Source: Cryptomeria japonica (Eukaryota; Streptophyta; Pinopsida; Cupressales; Cupressaceae). From it: a stretch of 64,000 bases of DNA. Location: positions 204,377,113-204,441,112 of the forward strand of contig NC_081408.1 of NCBI RefSeq assembly GCF_030272615.1, given 5' to 3'. The notes beneath the pieces were generated by a model. It ran no database searches. It saw only the letters and a list, made by a program, of their open reading frames with translations, and was not told where the DNA came from. Position numbers and translations under genes: made by a program. Below, piece by piece: positions 11,501 to 23,213 of the stretch. Every line of letters starts with the position of its first letter. Position 1 is the first letter of the stretch.

Positions 11501-12713
11501 AATGGATATTAAATGTGCATTTTTGAATGGAGATCTTGAAGAAGAAGTTTATATTGAACAACCTGATTGATTTTCTTTGACAGATAACAATGATATGGTT
11601 TGCAGATTAAGAAAAGCTTTGTATGGACTAAAACAAGCTCCAAGAGCCTGGTATGCAAGATTGGATAGGTATCTCTTAAAAATTGGTTTTACTAAAGGAA
11701 ATGAAGATAGCAATTTATATTACAAAGTAACTAATGATGACATTTTGATTATGGAAGTATTTGTTGATGATATAATCTTTGGAGGAGAAGATGGATTATG
11801 TAAAGAATTTTCTCTTAAAATGCAGCATGAATTTGAAATGTCTATGATTGGAGAAATAAAATTCTTTTTCGGATTGCAGATTTTACAGACTGATAAAGGC
11901 ATATTTTTGAGTCAATCTAAGTACTTGAAAGAACTACTCAAGAAATTTGGGATGGAGAACGCTAAACTGGTAAGCACACCTATGACTACAAATGACAAAT
12001 TATCTCAAAGGGATGAATCTACACCTATTAATCCAACTAGATACAAATCTATGATAGGAGGTTTATTGTATTTGACACAAACCAAACCTGATATGATGAT
12101 TGCAGTATGTATAGTTTCTAGGTTTCATAGTAATCCCAAGGAAAATCATGAATCGGCAGTAAAAAGGATTTTTCGGTAATTACAAGGCACAACAAATCCT
12201 GGATTATGGTATCCTAAAGATGAAAATTTTGATCTATATGCATACATAGATGCAAATTGGGCAGGAGATGTGGATGATAGAAAGAGCACCACTGGAGGAG
12301 CATTCTTTCTTGGAAAGAGATTAGTTTCTTGGTTAAGTAAGAAATAGAGTTGTACATCATTATCAATAGTAGAATCAGAATATGTTGCAGCAGCAACAAA
12401 CTGTACACAGGTACTTTGGCTTAAGCAAATGTTGAAAGACATAAAGGTAAAATGCAAAGAACCTATTACTATATATTGTGATAACACTGTAGTAATTGAT
12501 ATATCTAACAATCCAGTATTACATTCTAAAACAAAACATGTTTCTATCAAACTAAATTTTCTAAGGGAAAAAGTTGAAGAAAAGGAAATAAAACTGGTTT
12601 ATGTGAATACTAAAGAACAACTTGCAGATATTTTTACAAAACCTTTGCCTAAGGAAACTTTTGAGTATCTCAGAGATCAGCTCAGAGTCTTACCTCCACC
12701 GGTAGAGACTTAG
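8563..12713 (+). pseudogene. B1 copia Gag-Pol polyprotein, inactivated
   Basis: Remains of a single polyprotein of about 1,380 residues. In order: a Gag core from ATG 8563 (MSTNYFRKDSPKLDGTNYG), zinc knuckle CFNCNRIGHMALRC (9381-9422), protease WIIDSGCSHH with catalytic DSG at 9684-9692, integrase with an HHCC head (WLWHKRLCHVNF ... CKECQF) and a DDE core ending QQNGVVERKNR, reverse transcriptase with FVDD at 11760-11771, and RNase H (DANWAGDVDD, ESEYVAAATN, YCDN, LADIFTKPLP). A 1-bp deletion near 9145-9150 shifts the frame after Gag. About a dozen in-frame stops follow, mostly where B2 has CAG, CAA or TGG. Catalytic motifs of protease and polymerase are intact, so death came by nonsense and frameshift. 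Confidence 0.92.
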
Positions 12714-13078
12714 ACAGTTGATGATTGTCATCAAGAGGCAGAATTAAATGGACAAATCTTTTATTTCGGTATATGATGAGGAAGCTACTTCTCAGGGGGA
12801 GTAGTCGGTATATTGAATTGGTTGGTATTTTGTATGAACTTGACCTTTTTGTGACTTTGGCATTTGATGTCAAAGGGGGAGAGATATATGGAAAAACATT
12901 AAAGAAAAATATATGAAAAATGATTATCTTTTTGAGGAGAGATTGGTATTGTAAATAAATCTTTGTATAAACACATGTTACTCCTAAGGGGAGAATTGGT
13001 CTTTGTACAAGGCATTTCTATTTTGGCACTTTGATGGTTTTTCCATCTTGTGTTGCCATCAATGCCAAAGGGGGAGAT
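12714..13078 (+). other. B1 3' untranslated region and polypurine tract
   Basis: Non-coding stretch with several GGGGGAG motifs. It ends in GCCAAAGGGGGAGAT directly before the 3' LTR at 13079. The last tract is the likely plus-strand primer; the earlier ones (near 12794, 12868 and 12978) could serve as extra central primers or be chance. Confidence 0.75.
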
Positions 13079-14135
13079 TGTTGGTATTTTGGTATGGTTT
13101 TGTCATTAATGTCAACACTTGCTAAATACACCTACTTTGGAGATCCAACAACATTCACCGGTAATCAGTAAAATGCTCAAACAATTACCGGTATATGGTT
13201 AACCGACAGGATATAATGTTCACCGGTACCTGCAATGACATGGAAGACAATTGGTAATGTCAAAGACATCATGTGGACACTTTTCCTTGAAGAAATATCA
13301 TTGGTATATTCTTATTTGCATATTTGCTTTTATTGGCAAATAGGTCCAGGTTATCTAGGTTTACACTGGTAGGTTTATCTTTTCCAGATCAGCATGGCAC
13401 ACTATGGAGATGATTTATTATTGTTGTAAATGCATTAAGCTGACATGTTCAATCGGTTATTGCATCGGATATTGTATTTTTTGTAAAATGCTTTAATGTA
13501 ATATCTTGTAGAGCCGACCTACTAAAATTGGTCTTAGGGTATGGCATAAATGTAAGATTTTATTTGTAAAATCAAGTGTGGAATGCGAAAAATAATTGTA
13601 AGAAGGTATATGGGAGATTAAGCAGAGGTATACACGAAGACATCATTTGAAGGTGAAGCTAGGATTTTGTAGAAGCATATCAGCATTACACCGGTACTGA
13701 ATCCAGCATATGAAGATGCTATTTTGTGTAGTACATTCTCATTGGATTTAACCATCCAACTATAGTCAATGTGACTCCCATTCGTGTTTGAGTAGTGAGC
13801 TCTAAGCTATTGGCCTTTCTGCATGTGCAGACCCCTCTTGTACACTTACTATCTATAGTAGTATCATCTGATTGTGGGTAAGGTTTCCCACCATGGTTTT
13901 TCCCCTTATAGGGTTTCCACGTACAAATATTTGTGTCATGTGTTGTGGTTGACTTTGTGCTTATGTTTCATGCATTAATTCTTATCGGTATAGCATTTCC
14001 TGTTAACATTGTTTACCAACACAATTAACTGTCCTACCAGTATTAAACAATAAGTTGGTTAATAAGATTTTAGTTTGAATTTATTAGACAACTGATTCAC
14101 CCCCCCCCCCCTCTCAGTTGTCCTCAGGACCTATA
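13079..14135 (+). repeat. B1 3' LTR
   Basis: TGTTGGTATTTTGG...GGACCTATA, 1,057 bp. It ends TA, not CA, consistent with one C-to-T change. It carries a 12-C run at 14100-14111 in the conserved TTCACCCC...CTCTCA segment. Confidence 0.88.
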
Positions 14136-17100
14136 GTTACTATCATCACTAGTTCTCAGAAAGCCTATCTTCATCAGATATGCATGAATCCTTTCATACC
14201 ATGCTCATGGTTCCCACTTTAATCCATATAAAGGTTTATGCAATTTGCATACCATGTCTTTCTTATCGGTCAGAGCATAACCAACTTGCTACTCTATGTA
14301 TACTTCTTCTTCTAGTATCCCATTCAAAAATGTAGAATTAACATCCATCTAGTATACCTTGAATTGGTTGTGTGCTACAAATGCAAATATAGTTCTAACA
14401 TCTTCCAGTTTTTCTACTAGTGCAAAAGTCTCACCATAGTCTTCTCCTTCCTCTTGTGCATAACCTTTGCAAACCAACCTATCTTTGTTGCGAACTACAA
14501 CACCATCTTCATTCAACTTGTTCCTGAATACCCACTTAGTACCTATCACATTTTTATTTACTAGTCAGGGTACTAGGGTCCATGTGTTATTCTTCTTAAT
14601 TTGATCTAATTCCTCCTCCATAGCTTTAACCCAATGATCATCACCAAATACTTCCTTAGCAGTTCTTGGTTCAATAGTGGAGATTATGCAAGAATTATCT
14701 CTGATTCTTCCTCTGGTTAGTACTCCAGGATCCTTATTCCTAATAATTTGTTTAGGATTGTGATTCAATCTCACATATCTTGGAATAACGTGATCATTAT
14801 CTTCAGGTTCAGCTTCTTCATTATCATCATCTCTTCTGAATTTATTTGTTCTGGTTGAACTGGTACATCAATATTTGCTTTGCCGGTTTTAGATTTCACA
14901 GTTTATGGTTACAAAAACAAAATGCAAGGATCTTCATGCTTTTTCTTTGAACTGGTTTCCTCCAAAAATTAAGGATTTACATCCACTCAAACATCATCAC
15001 TCTCAATAACTCTTTGTGTTTGGTTGTTGAAACACTTGTAGGCCTTACTCTTGGTGGAATAGCCAAGAAATATACCTTCATCACTTTTAGCCTCAAATTT
15101 GCTAATATAATCACCTCTCTTAATAAAACATTTGTTTCCAAATATTTTGATATAACTAACATTAGGTGATCTACCACACCAATATTCATAAGGAGTCTTG
15201 TCCTTACCTCTCTTTACTAGAATTTGGTTCATAGTGTAGACAGTTGTGCTGATAGCTACTCTCTGGAAAGTTTTCGCTACACCTCCTTGTATCAACATCA
15301 TTGTAGCAGCTTCAACAACTGACCGGTTGTTTCTCTTTGTGATACCATTCTACTATGGTGTCCTTGGTGTAGAAAGTTGTTGTTTGATACCATTTTCTTA
15401 ACAATACCTAGTGAATTCCTCAGAACTCAATTCACCACCCTCATCTATCCTCAGACACTTTATCTTCTTACCTCTCTCTTTCTCACCTAAGGCTCTGAAT
15501 GCCTTGAACTTACAAAAAGATTCAGTCTTATCCTTTGAGAATGTGACCCACATCATCCTTGAGCAATCATCAGTGAAGATCATAAAATATATGTCACTTA
15601 TTCTTATTGGTCCACAAAGATCCATATGAACCAAATCAAACAAATGTTCCATTGAAAAAGATTTTCTCTTGGAAGTTGAGTATGTCATCTTTCCCAATTG
15701 ACATTATTTGCATAGAGCATTAACTAGTTTGTCTAACTAAGGAAAACCTCTCATTGTCTTGGACTTACTCACTTTAATAATGTTATCAAAGTTTATATGA
15801 TAAAATCTCCTATGCCAAAGCCAACTATCATCTATCTTTGCAATTAAATAGTTGCTAACTTTAGGATTAAGTTGAAACAAGTTACCTTTAGTTTGCTTCC
15901 CGGTTGCAATCAGTTCACCTTTATTGCCACAGATTTTGCACATACCATTTTAAAATTCTAATGGCTATCCTCTGTCATTCATTTGTGCCACACTTAAAAG
16001 ACTATTCTTTAAACCTTCAACCCAGTAGACATCATCTGTACTACTCTCTCCATTAAGAGAAATAGTTCCCTACCATTAACCATGTAGGGTGAGTCATTAC
16101 CAGATCTTACAACTCTGCCATCAAATTCCTTCAGAGAAAGAAATTTTCTCTGATCACCAGTCATGTAATGTGAACAACCACTATCAATGATCCAATCATC
16201 AGAGTTATCCATTCTGGATACTAATGCCTTCTAGTCTGACATCTCTTCTTTAATGGATACAAAAACAATGTCTTCATTAGCATCACCATCATATTCCAAA
16301 TTAGTGATACCGACATCAACAACAATAAGACAATATATTTTGCCTTTACCCTTATACTTCTTGAATTTATCTCGTTTGTGCTCATTATCACCATTAAGAT
16401 AGTTAGCAGCAATGTGTCTAGTCTTGTTGCATGCAAAACATTTCAAAGGTATTTTACCTCTATATTCTCCTATACCTCTAGGCAACTACTTGACCAACAA
16501 TGCTTCAAGCTCAACTAAATTGTCTTCATCATTACCTTCTTTGCTGGATCTAGATTCATAACTCTTACTGGCATCTCTATTTTTTCTTATAGATGGGTTA
16601 GAAATAGAATCTCTAAATGTAGACTCAGATTTTTGTACACTACCATCATAACCATTTAATTTAAAAGTAGTAAGCTTGGCAATGATGGAGTTAAGCGTTA
16701 CCTTAGTTTTTTCATTGGACTTCAGCTCCTGAATAGCTATAACCCAGATAGCGCAGACCAGTAGCAGGGTTCTCAGTACCTTACTGATCACTGTGGATTC
16801 TTCCACTTTACCTCCTGCACTCTTAATTTCACCAACTATCTCTTTTATCCTTTGACCATACTATTGGATATTCTCTCTTTCAGCCATTTGCATGTCATCA
16901 AACTTTCCTCTTAGACTCTCTTCTTTAGAAATACTAACATGTTCATCACCACTATAAATCTCTTCAAGTTTTTTCCATACCTCATATGTGGTTTCAAGAC
17001 CATGAACATCTACATACTCAGCATAAGGCAAAGAACTAATAATAGCCTCCAATGCTTGATGATTTTTTTGTTTCTCTTTCTTCTGATCATTAGTCAACAT

Positions 17101-17247
17101 CCCATTAGGTGCAACATACTTAGTATCAACATGTTCCCTATACTGGCCTCCCAGACTCTTGATATAAATTTTCATTATGTCACTCCATATCCTATAGTTC
17201 TCTCTATTAAACTTTGAACCTTTCTTATTCATCATGATCATCAACAT
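14136..17247 (-). pseudogene. A1 gag-pol, 5' half
   Basis: Minus strand, starting at ATG 17247. The Gag core has FNRENYRIWSDIMKIYIKSL and VWKKLEEIYSGDEHV; the zinc knuckle is degraded (CFACNKTRHIAANY, last Cys lost); the protease is WIIDSGCSHYMTGD near 16.17-16.2 kb. Integrase follows, with WLWHRRFYHINFDN (near 15.8 kb) and a core with DLCGPIR, WVTFSKDKTESF and IDEGGELSSEEF, then the GKTPYEYWCGRSPNVSY region, and reverse transcriptase from [15 protein letters not shown] to the B1 boundary at 14136. Frameshifts occur near 16.1, 15.35-15.4 and 15.0 kb, and in-frame stops are scattered. The 3' half continues at 7456 downward. Confidence 0.85.
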
Positions 17248-17292
17248 CTTTACCTCAAGCTATTAGGCTTAGATCTTAGAGGACCTGTAGCA

Positions 17293-17304
17293 CTCTGATA
17301 CCAA
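17293..17304 (-). other. A1 primer-binding site
   Basis: Reads TTGGTATCAGAG on the minus strand, one base from the 5' LTR. It then diverges (TGC in place of C), a partial match to the initiator-Met tRNA site. Confidence 0.8.
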
Positions 17305-17305
17305 T

Positions 17306-18395
17306 TGATGGTATGATGAAATAATAAGTATCTGGTCAACTACTGAGGGGGGAAGGTGAATCAGTAGATAGAAAAACTGCTACGAATTTCACCAATCTCA
17401 AAAATCAATCTCTCAAAGTAAATTAGAACTAACAATGTAATACCTCTATCAAGATTAAAAATCATAAGATAAACCAGTTGACTGATACAATAAATTAACA
17501 GTAAACAACTATCTAAACTGATCCTATTAGGAATCACTCGGTTAAGAGATTGGCTACAAATGCCTTGCAAAACCTTGTAAGGAGTAACCTTGGTAGAGGA
17601 TTTGAAAATCCAATCTAATGGATCACCTTGTTAGAGGATTTGAATAACACCAAGCTTGTTAGAGCTTACCCAGTTAGGGGATTTCAATTCTGCTGTAATT
17701 GTTAGAAAACAACAGGAGTTCGCTAATCTATCTGAATAGCACTACACTTGCTTGATCAGATCAATTTCATGCTCCTTTCTGCCTTTACTCAAACTGTAGA
17801 TACATCATCCGGTTCTGCAATCACACACCCAACTGATCTGTGCTCACTCTTTGCCAACTCATTAAACTAAACAACTTCATCGACCTTATAAACAATTCAA
17901 TCAAGTTGGTAACACAACTAAAACCTAATTCTCAAAGAGATTACAAACAAATCGGTTCAAGTATGACCATTGGATTATATAGAAATCTATTCACATTAAT
18001 CAAGAAAACATTGATCTATCCTTGATCACCACTTCATCGAACTTAGTAACTCATCACACACTTTGCATCAGATGCACTACATTTGCTCATTCCCTAGACA
18101 AAAAATGTTACAACAACTTACCAAAATCTCTTGGAATTGTCTTCATACAGAAATCATACGTGTCATAATCATTACTAGTCATCATCATATAATAAACCAA
18201 TAAAACCAATTTACCAAACTTAATCGGTTAGGGTTTATCAAAAACAACAAGTAGGGTTTACCGATTTACTTCACAAATTGTTCCTGCCACTTTCACTAAC
18301 AATATTACAATAATATCAACAATATCATTACCAGTTAATTGACATCAATGATAACACAACATATCATTAATGCAATCTTTGTGAAAATGCCAACA
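17306..18395 (-). repeat. A1 5' LTR
   Basis: Plus-strand view TGATGGTATGATGAAATAA...AATGCCAACA, 1,090 bp, shorter than the 1.29 kb LTR of A2, so it has internal deletions. A G-run and TGAATCAGT lie at about 17346-17363. Confidence 0.85.
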
Positions 18396-18400
18396 CACAC

Positions 18401-19017
18401 ATGATGTTGGGGGCAACTAACAGTGTTCTCACTCTCTCCCTTTACATGGATCACCTAGATAGGGTCTAGGGGCGAGATCTTCCATGTCCTTCTCTCCATG
18501 GATCACCTAGTTTTAGGGGTGAGACATCTATGGTTTCTTTCTTCTTCGCCTTTCTTCTCATGGATCACCAAAGTGTGTATTCATATCCTCTCTCTCCTTT
18601 CTCTCATGAACCCATAGTTTTTCTATTGATGGTTCATGGATGATGTCATCTTTTCTCTTTTATGTGATCACTTTTATTTATGTGATGGCATTGGTCTTTG
18701 TGTCCTAACTAGTTGTTGGAACATCTGAGTATCGAGGTCTCTTTGGCTAGCTGGTTTGTCATCATGTGTCTTGTTCTTGTCATGTGTCATTTGTGCTTTG
18801 GCTTTGTTTTGTGTTTCTTGTTCCTTTTTGTTTTGTGTTCTCTTGTGTATTTTGGTGTGAGTTGAGACCCTAAGATTGGGGCCTTTTGCTCCTCAATATT
18901 AGTGATGTCTTATACTCCTTGTGGTATTGCTTCATGTCCCTTGTCTTCATCTTTCATTTTCTTCTACTTTCCCAACAATATTGGCATAGGCCATACTCCC
19001 GCTAAAGTGGGGCTACA
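18401..19017. other. remnant H, right arm, non-coding
   Basis: Continuation of the gypsy-like DNA after A1. CATGGATCACC recurs near 18455, 18498 and 18559, and the region is T/C-rich. It ends with CTAAAGTGGGGCTACA, which could be a polypurine tract before the LTR-like block at 19018. No gene is visible. Confidence 0.4.
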
Positions 19018-20829
19018 TGTGGTGTCATAAAATTGTGACCCCTACAATTTTAACTACATTTTAGGTCCTCACCTTGGCGATGACATCTTCTTCCCTAGCC
19101 AATACTTATTTCTACATTCTCACCCCATCACCCTTCCTCCTTCAAGATCTATGGCTTCTTTAGACCATGTGTAGGCCCCAAAATAGGGAAGGATAGGGGT
19201 GTGGTGCCCCTATCCCTACCCCTTAGGGTGGCCCTAAGTTAGGTCTTCCCAGTCTCCTATGCATAATTTTCCTTTGGGGTTTGTAATTTCTCTTTCTCAA
19301 CCTTTGGTGGTTGAAAATTAATCCTTGAGGCATGTATAAAAGGGGATTCAATTCCTTTATTTGAGAGAAGGATGAGAGGCATAACGATAGGATACAGGAT
19401 TTCAAGGTCATCATCAAGAATTCAAGAATTCAATTCTTCTTCATTCATCTATTAGAGCACCATTACAACATTCATTTGCAAGCATTTGTGTGTTAGGGTT
19501 TAATCATGTTATATGCCATTTCATACAACACTTGTGGTTACATTCAAGAAGAAAAGCAATCATTATCAATAAATTGCAGATCTACAAGGTATACACTTCC
19601 ATCATTTACATTTCAACATTTGCAATTACTTTCTTTCAAGGTTGATTCCTCAACTAGGATTTGATTGAGGCAAAACCTTATCCACAACCCTTCTCCCCTT
19701 CTTTTATGTGTGTAGGTTGTAGGTGTGTAGCTGTAATTACAGGTTTGGGCTCTATTTGCAGAGACAAAAGAACCCTTTTCATTTTGCGGATTTTGTGGAG
19801 GACCATGTACACTCCCACCATGGTCCTGATGACTTTTCTTTAAATTTGTAGGGTAGATCTGTATCAATCTAATTAGCTCAGATCCGAAGTTACAATGCGA
19901 TCCCAAACTAGAAGCTCCTCATTTCACTCAATCTCTCTCTTTATTCCACATAGTCAACAAGTCAACTTTCTCATTTACAAAAGAGGGTAAATCACACTTC
20001 AACCCTTACAATCCACTTGGAATTCACATCCTTGTTTCCCTTGGATTTGGCTCTAGTGGATTCAAGCCCCTCTTTTGAATGTAAAGTTCCTCCAAGTAAA
20101 AATTATTCTAGTGACTTCCTTTCTCTCTCCTAGGTTGGGAGTCACTAGGGTCCAATTTTCCACTTTACAGCTCCAAATTGATGTTGAAGATTATTAATGT
20201 AGACTTGATTGAATGCCTGATTTGATGATTGTAGAGTCCATGTAACCTAAACTTTCACTTCATAAGAGGCTCCTTCAATTTCTTGTAGATGGATCCGTCA
20301 AATGAGGAAAAGGAAAGGCTATATGTATGAAACCCTAACTTTGTTATGAGTCATAAGATGACTTAGAAATGATATTTTTCACCAATTTCTAGGATTAAAC
20401 ATTTAAATACCAACAAAACATGCTCCCCAAATTTGGGGAGAAAAATTTGGGACCAAGTGGTCTGGCCAACTTTTTGCCAAATTTTTGGGGAAGCAATATA
20501 TTATGATTCTAAAGTCAATTCTAGGAGTATGTGGGAAATTGAGATGCATAGATATGTGAAATCAAGCCTTGAAGGTTGAAATAGGACATAATTAGGGTAT
20601 TTGATGAATTAATTAATTGAAAGAATAAAATAAAAAGGGGCACACTTAGGGTAAAGGGACCAATTTTATGATGTGTAGAGTGATGAAAGAAGACTTTAGA
20701 TTTAATTTAATTAATTAATTAAATACTTAAAGGGAATTTTAAATGCAAGATGCAAACACACTAAGGTGGGTGCTAACCTAAATGGGAATTGTACCACCCA
20801 ATTAAGGGTGTACAATTTACGACACTACA
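19018..20829. repeat. gypsy LTR-like block, possibly two LTRs head to head
   Basis: The left end reads TGTGGTGTCATAAAATTG. The right end, on the minus strand, reads TGTAGTGTCGTAAATTGTA. Both look like the 5' start of the same sort of LTR, and element G starts TGTAGAATCCTAAATTGTA. The block is therefore either one 1.8-kb LTR or, more likely, a plus-strand LTR running right and a minus-strand LTR running left. A TATAAAAGGGG box near 19337 supports plus-strand LTR identity for the left part. No coding capacity is seen. I could not fix an internal boundary. Confidence 0.5.
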
Positions 20830-20895
20830 GTTTCCAAAAAATTTCTTCCATACACAGGATTAATTAAGGTTCTCCAAAAGCCTAGTCTCTTTGGC

Positions 20896-21288
20896 ATGAA
20901 GCTCAAAGGAAAGCTCCTTCTCAATAATTTCAGTTTTATTTATTTGAAGAGTGATTTTTATCCTAAAATGTACCTCCCCCATGAGGATCATTTGGTGCAA
21001 GCGAATGATATTGTCACTATCTTTCCTAGTGATACCATACCCACTTTTAATTTAAATGAATTTCACACTAGAGATGAAGCATTAATGATTTTTTTTTGTC
21101 ATTTTCCTAAAGTGTATCTTACCCATAAAGATACCTTGGAGAAAGAATATGAAATCATTATAAATTTCCTTGATTCTCTGCCTTCTAAAGATGTATCCTT
21201 GGAGAAAGAAAAGCTTAATCAAGTCAATACCATTCATGTTTCTAATTATGAGAAGAGAACCCAAGAGGTGATATGGAAAGACAACTAG
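20896..21288 (+). pseudogene. unrecognised 130-codon frame in gypsy remnant
   Basis: Open frame from ATG 20896 giving a 130-residue charged protein (for example FYPKMYLPHEDHLVQAND, PTFNLNEFHTRDEAL, FLDSLPSKDVSLEKEKLNQ). I do not recognise a domain. It lies upstream of, and on the same strand as, a gypsy protease fragment (22587-23213), so it may be a Gag-side or linker part of the same element. No signal peptide or membrane segment is visible. It could also be a chance frame; length and context alone support it. Confidence 0.35.
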
Positions 21289-21527
21289 AACTAAAAAATG
21301 GTTTTGAAATGAATAACTCATTTAATGTTTGTGTCAAAAGGAAATATCTCAATTTTTCTTCTCACTTCCCTTCCTTCCCCTCATAATCATAAGAAGCATG
21401 TTGATAAAGAACCTAATATTGTTGAGAAACACCATAGAATAATACCTAAGATTTTACTTTGGGACCTGATTCAAACTTCATCTTCATAGAATAAGTTGAT
21501 CCAAGAAGCCATACAAAGAGTGGTTCC
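21289..21527 (+). other. gypsy remnant leading to solo LTR insertion
   Basis: Degraded sequence with short frames in the region just before the inserted solo LTR. Its last bases (GTTCC) form the left copy of the target duplication. Confidence 0.4.
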
Positions 21528-22581
21528 TGTTAGGACCCAGAGGCAACTAAGAGGGGGGGGTGAATCAGTTGTCTCTTAATTTCAGCCCAAATATACTATA
21601 ACCAAACTTAATACTTAATAGCGGTAAACAAAACTTAATGTCGGTAAACAGATTAACAATTAATAACAATACCGGTGAAACTTAATGCATGAAACAAAAA
21701 GAGAAACAATATACACAACACATATATTTGTACGTTGAAACCCTATAAGGGAAAAACCACAGTGGGAAACCATTCCCATAATCAAATGATACTACTATAG
21801 ATAGTATGTGTATAAAAATAGGGTCTGCACATGTAGATAGGCTAGCTACCTAGAGCTCACCGGTCAATCACAAAATGAGAGTCACATTGACTACAATTGG
21901 ATGATTAAATCCAATGATAATGTATTGTTCAAAGTAGCATCTCCAATGCTCGATTCAGTACCGATTAAGCTCTAATTGTCTCCTTGAAACCTTCCTTGAA
22001 TCTTCAAATGATGTCTGTGTGAGTAGCTCTTCTTTTATTTGTATATACCAAATATCACAACCTTCTAATATCTTATTGTATCTCTCCTATATCAATCTCA
22101 CAATTGAGATCTTACATATATACCAAAACCTAAGACCAAATGTGTAGGTCGGCTTACTAAGAATAATATAATAAAATCTATTACAAATAAGTCAAGATGC
22201 GATGCATCATGTCGGCTCAACAATAATATTAATTGATTAAACCATCTCCATAACGCGTCATGCTGATCTAGAATAGATAACGCTTGTCGGTCCATAACCT
22301 AGACCAATTTGTTGGTAACAACAAATATGTCAACCCGATCAGACCAGTAACCAAATCTCCTATCCAAACCATGTCTTTGACATAACAAAGTGATCTCAGA
22401 TGATAGCAAGTCATCCTTAGTGTCGGTGAACAATATAAATTGCCAGTGAACCAGATACCGGTGATTGTGCATAAGTCACTGAACTTGCCAGTGAACATAA
22501 CCAAAGATCTCCAGAAGGATAAGTGCTGATAAGTGTTGACATCAATGACAAAACCAATGCAACATATCTATAATACCAATA
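21528..22581 (-). mobile_element. solo LTR of copia family B
   Basis: 1,054 bp, the same length as the B1/B2 LTRs. The plus-strand start TGTTAGGACCCAGAGGCAAC, then GAGGGGGGGGTGAATCAG, matches the reverse complement of the B LTR end. The right end, on the minus strand, reads TATTGGTATT and then GTTTTGTCATTGATGTCAAC, as at the B LTR start. Flanks GTTCC (21523-21527) and GTTCT (22582-22586) are a target duplication with one change. The terminal dinucleotide is TA in place of CA. No internal region remains, so it arose by LTR-LTR recombination. Confidence 0.8.
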
Positions 22582-22586
22582 GTTCT

Positions 22587-23213
22587 TGTGCTTATTCTAA
22601 ACCAAATAATATTACATTATCACAACATGAATTTCCTTCTATAGAGTTTAAAAATAGAGATTATCCCCTTATGATTACTCCTTGCATTTATGAACAAAAG
22701 ATAAGAGGTTCTTTACTTGAAAATGGGTCAGCACATAACATTTGTTGTGTTGCCTTATTAAATAAGATAAATTGGGATTATTCTTCTATTCAACCTGATC
22801 CTCTTTCTATCTATGGCTTTGATAATGTTCCTAGAGAGTCACTTGGTATAGTCACATTATCTATCAAAGTAGGCCCCATGACTTTTCCTACTCCTATTCA
22901 TGTCATGCCCAACCATCTTAATTATAGCCTCCTTCTAGATAGACCATGGATTCATGCTATGAAAGTAATTCCTTCTAACCTTTATCATATAATTAAATTC
23001 ATATATAAAAATGAACTTCACAGAAGAAAGAATGATCCTAATCCTTATGATTTTATTCATGATGAAGTAGGATCCATTTCTCCATTTAATTCTATTATTT
23101 CTTTAACAACAGAATCTCCTATCAAGATGTGTGTCCAGAAGAATGCTCTACATTCCTTCACATTTGATGATATGATCTTTGTATACTTGGACATAATGTT
23201 TACTCTCTATTAA
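22587..23213 (+). pseudogene. gypsy aspartic protease fragment
   Basis: Plus-strand frame of about 200 codons. Features include IRGSLLENGSAHNIC, a degraded active-site loop (retroviral-type DTGS/DGGS has become ENGS, losing the catalytic Asp), then IYGFDNVPRESLGIVTLSIKVGP and SLLLDRPWIHAMKVIPSNL. The last string is the conserved (L)LGRPWIHxxxAxPSxL end of plant Ty3/gypsy protease. The enzyme would cleave Gag-Pol; this copy cannot. Frame continuity across the inserted solo LTR is plausible (AIQRVV before, CAYSKPNN after), but joining positions carry changes. No reverse transcriptase follows within the window. Confidence 0.72.

Larger units (their letters stand above)
7457..14135 (+). mobile_element. 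Ty1/copia element B1
   Basis: Plus-strand copia element of about 6.7 kb lying inside the reverse transcriptase of A1. It has two LTRs of about 1.05 kb, a primer site, one gag-pol region and a polypurine tract. The left end has lost about 6 bp of the LTR (expected TGTTGGTATTTTGG; the joint reads AATGTATTTTGG), and the right end is CCTATA in place of CCTACA. There is no 5-bp duplication; instead about 195 bp of host sequence is repeated on both sides. Comparing the first 200 bp of the two LTRs by eye gives roughly 6-7% difference, mostly transitions. Confidence 0.9.
3106..18395 (-). mobile_element. Ty1/copia element A1, interrupted by S and B1
   Basis: Complete but dead minus-strand copia element. 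Both outer ends are TG...CA and are flanked by the 5-bp duplication CACAC (3101-3105 and 18396-18400). In element order it has the 5' LTR (18395-17306), a primer site (17304-17293), gag-pol starting at 17247, a polypurine tract (5956-5940) and the 3' LTR (5939-3106). Two later insertions split it: element B1 within reverse transcriptase, and foreign LTR sequence S within the 3' LTR. Coding parts carry many stops and frameshifts. The closest relative in the window is A2 (45949-59715). Confidence 0.85.

Noticed and set aside
12794-12990. Internal GGGGGAG motifs as ribosome-binding sites
   Set aside because: The context is eukaryotic and they match the polypurine tract of the element; no ORF is served by them.
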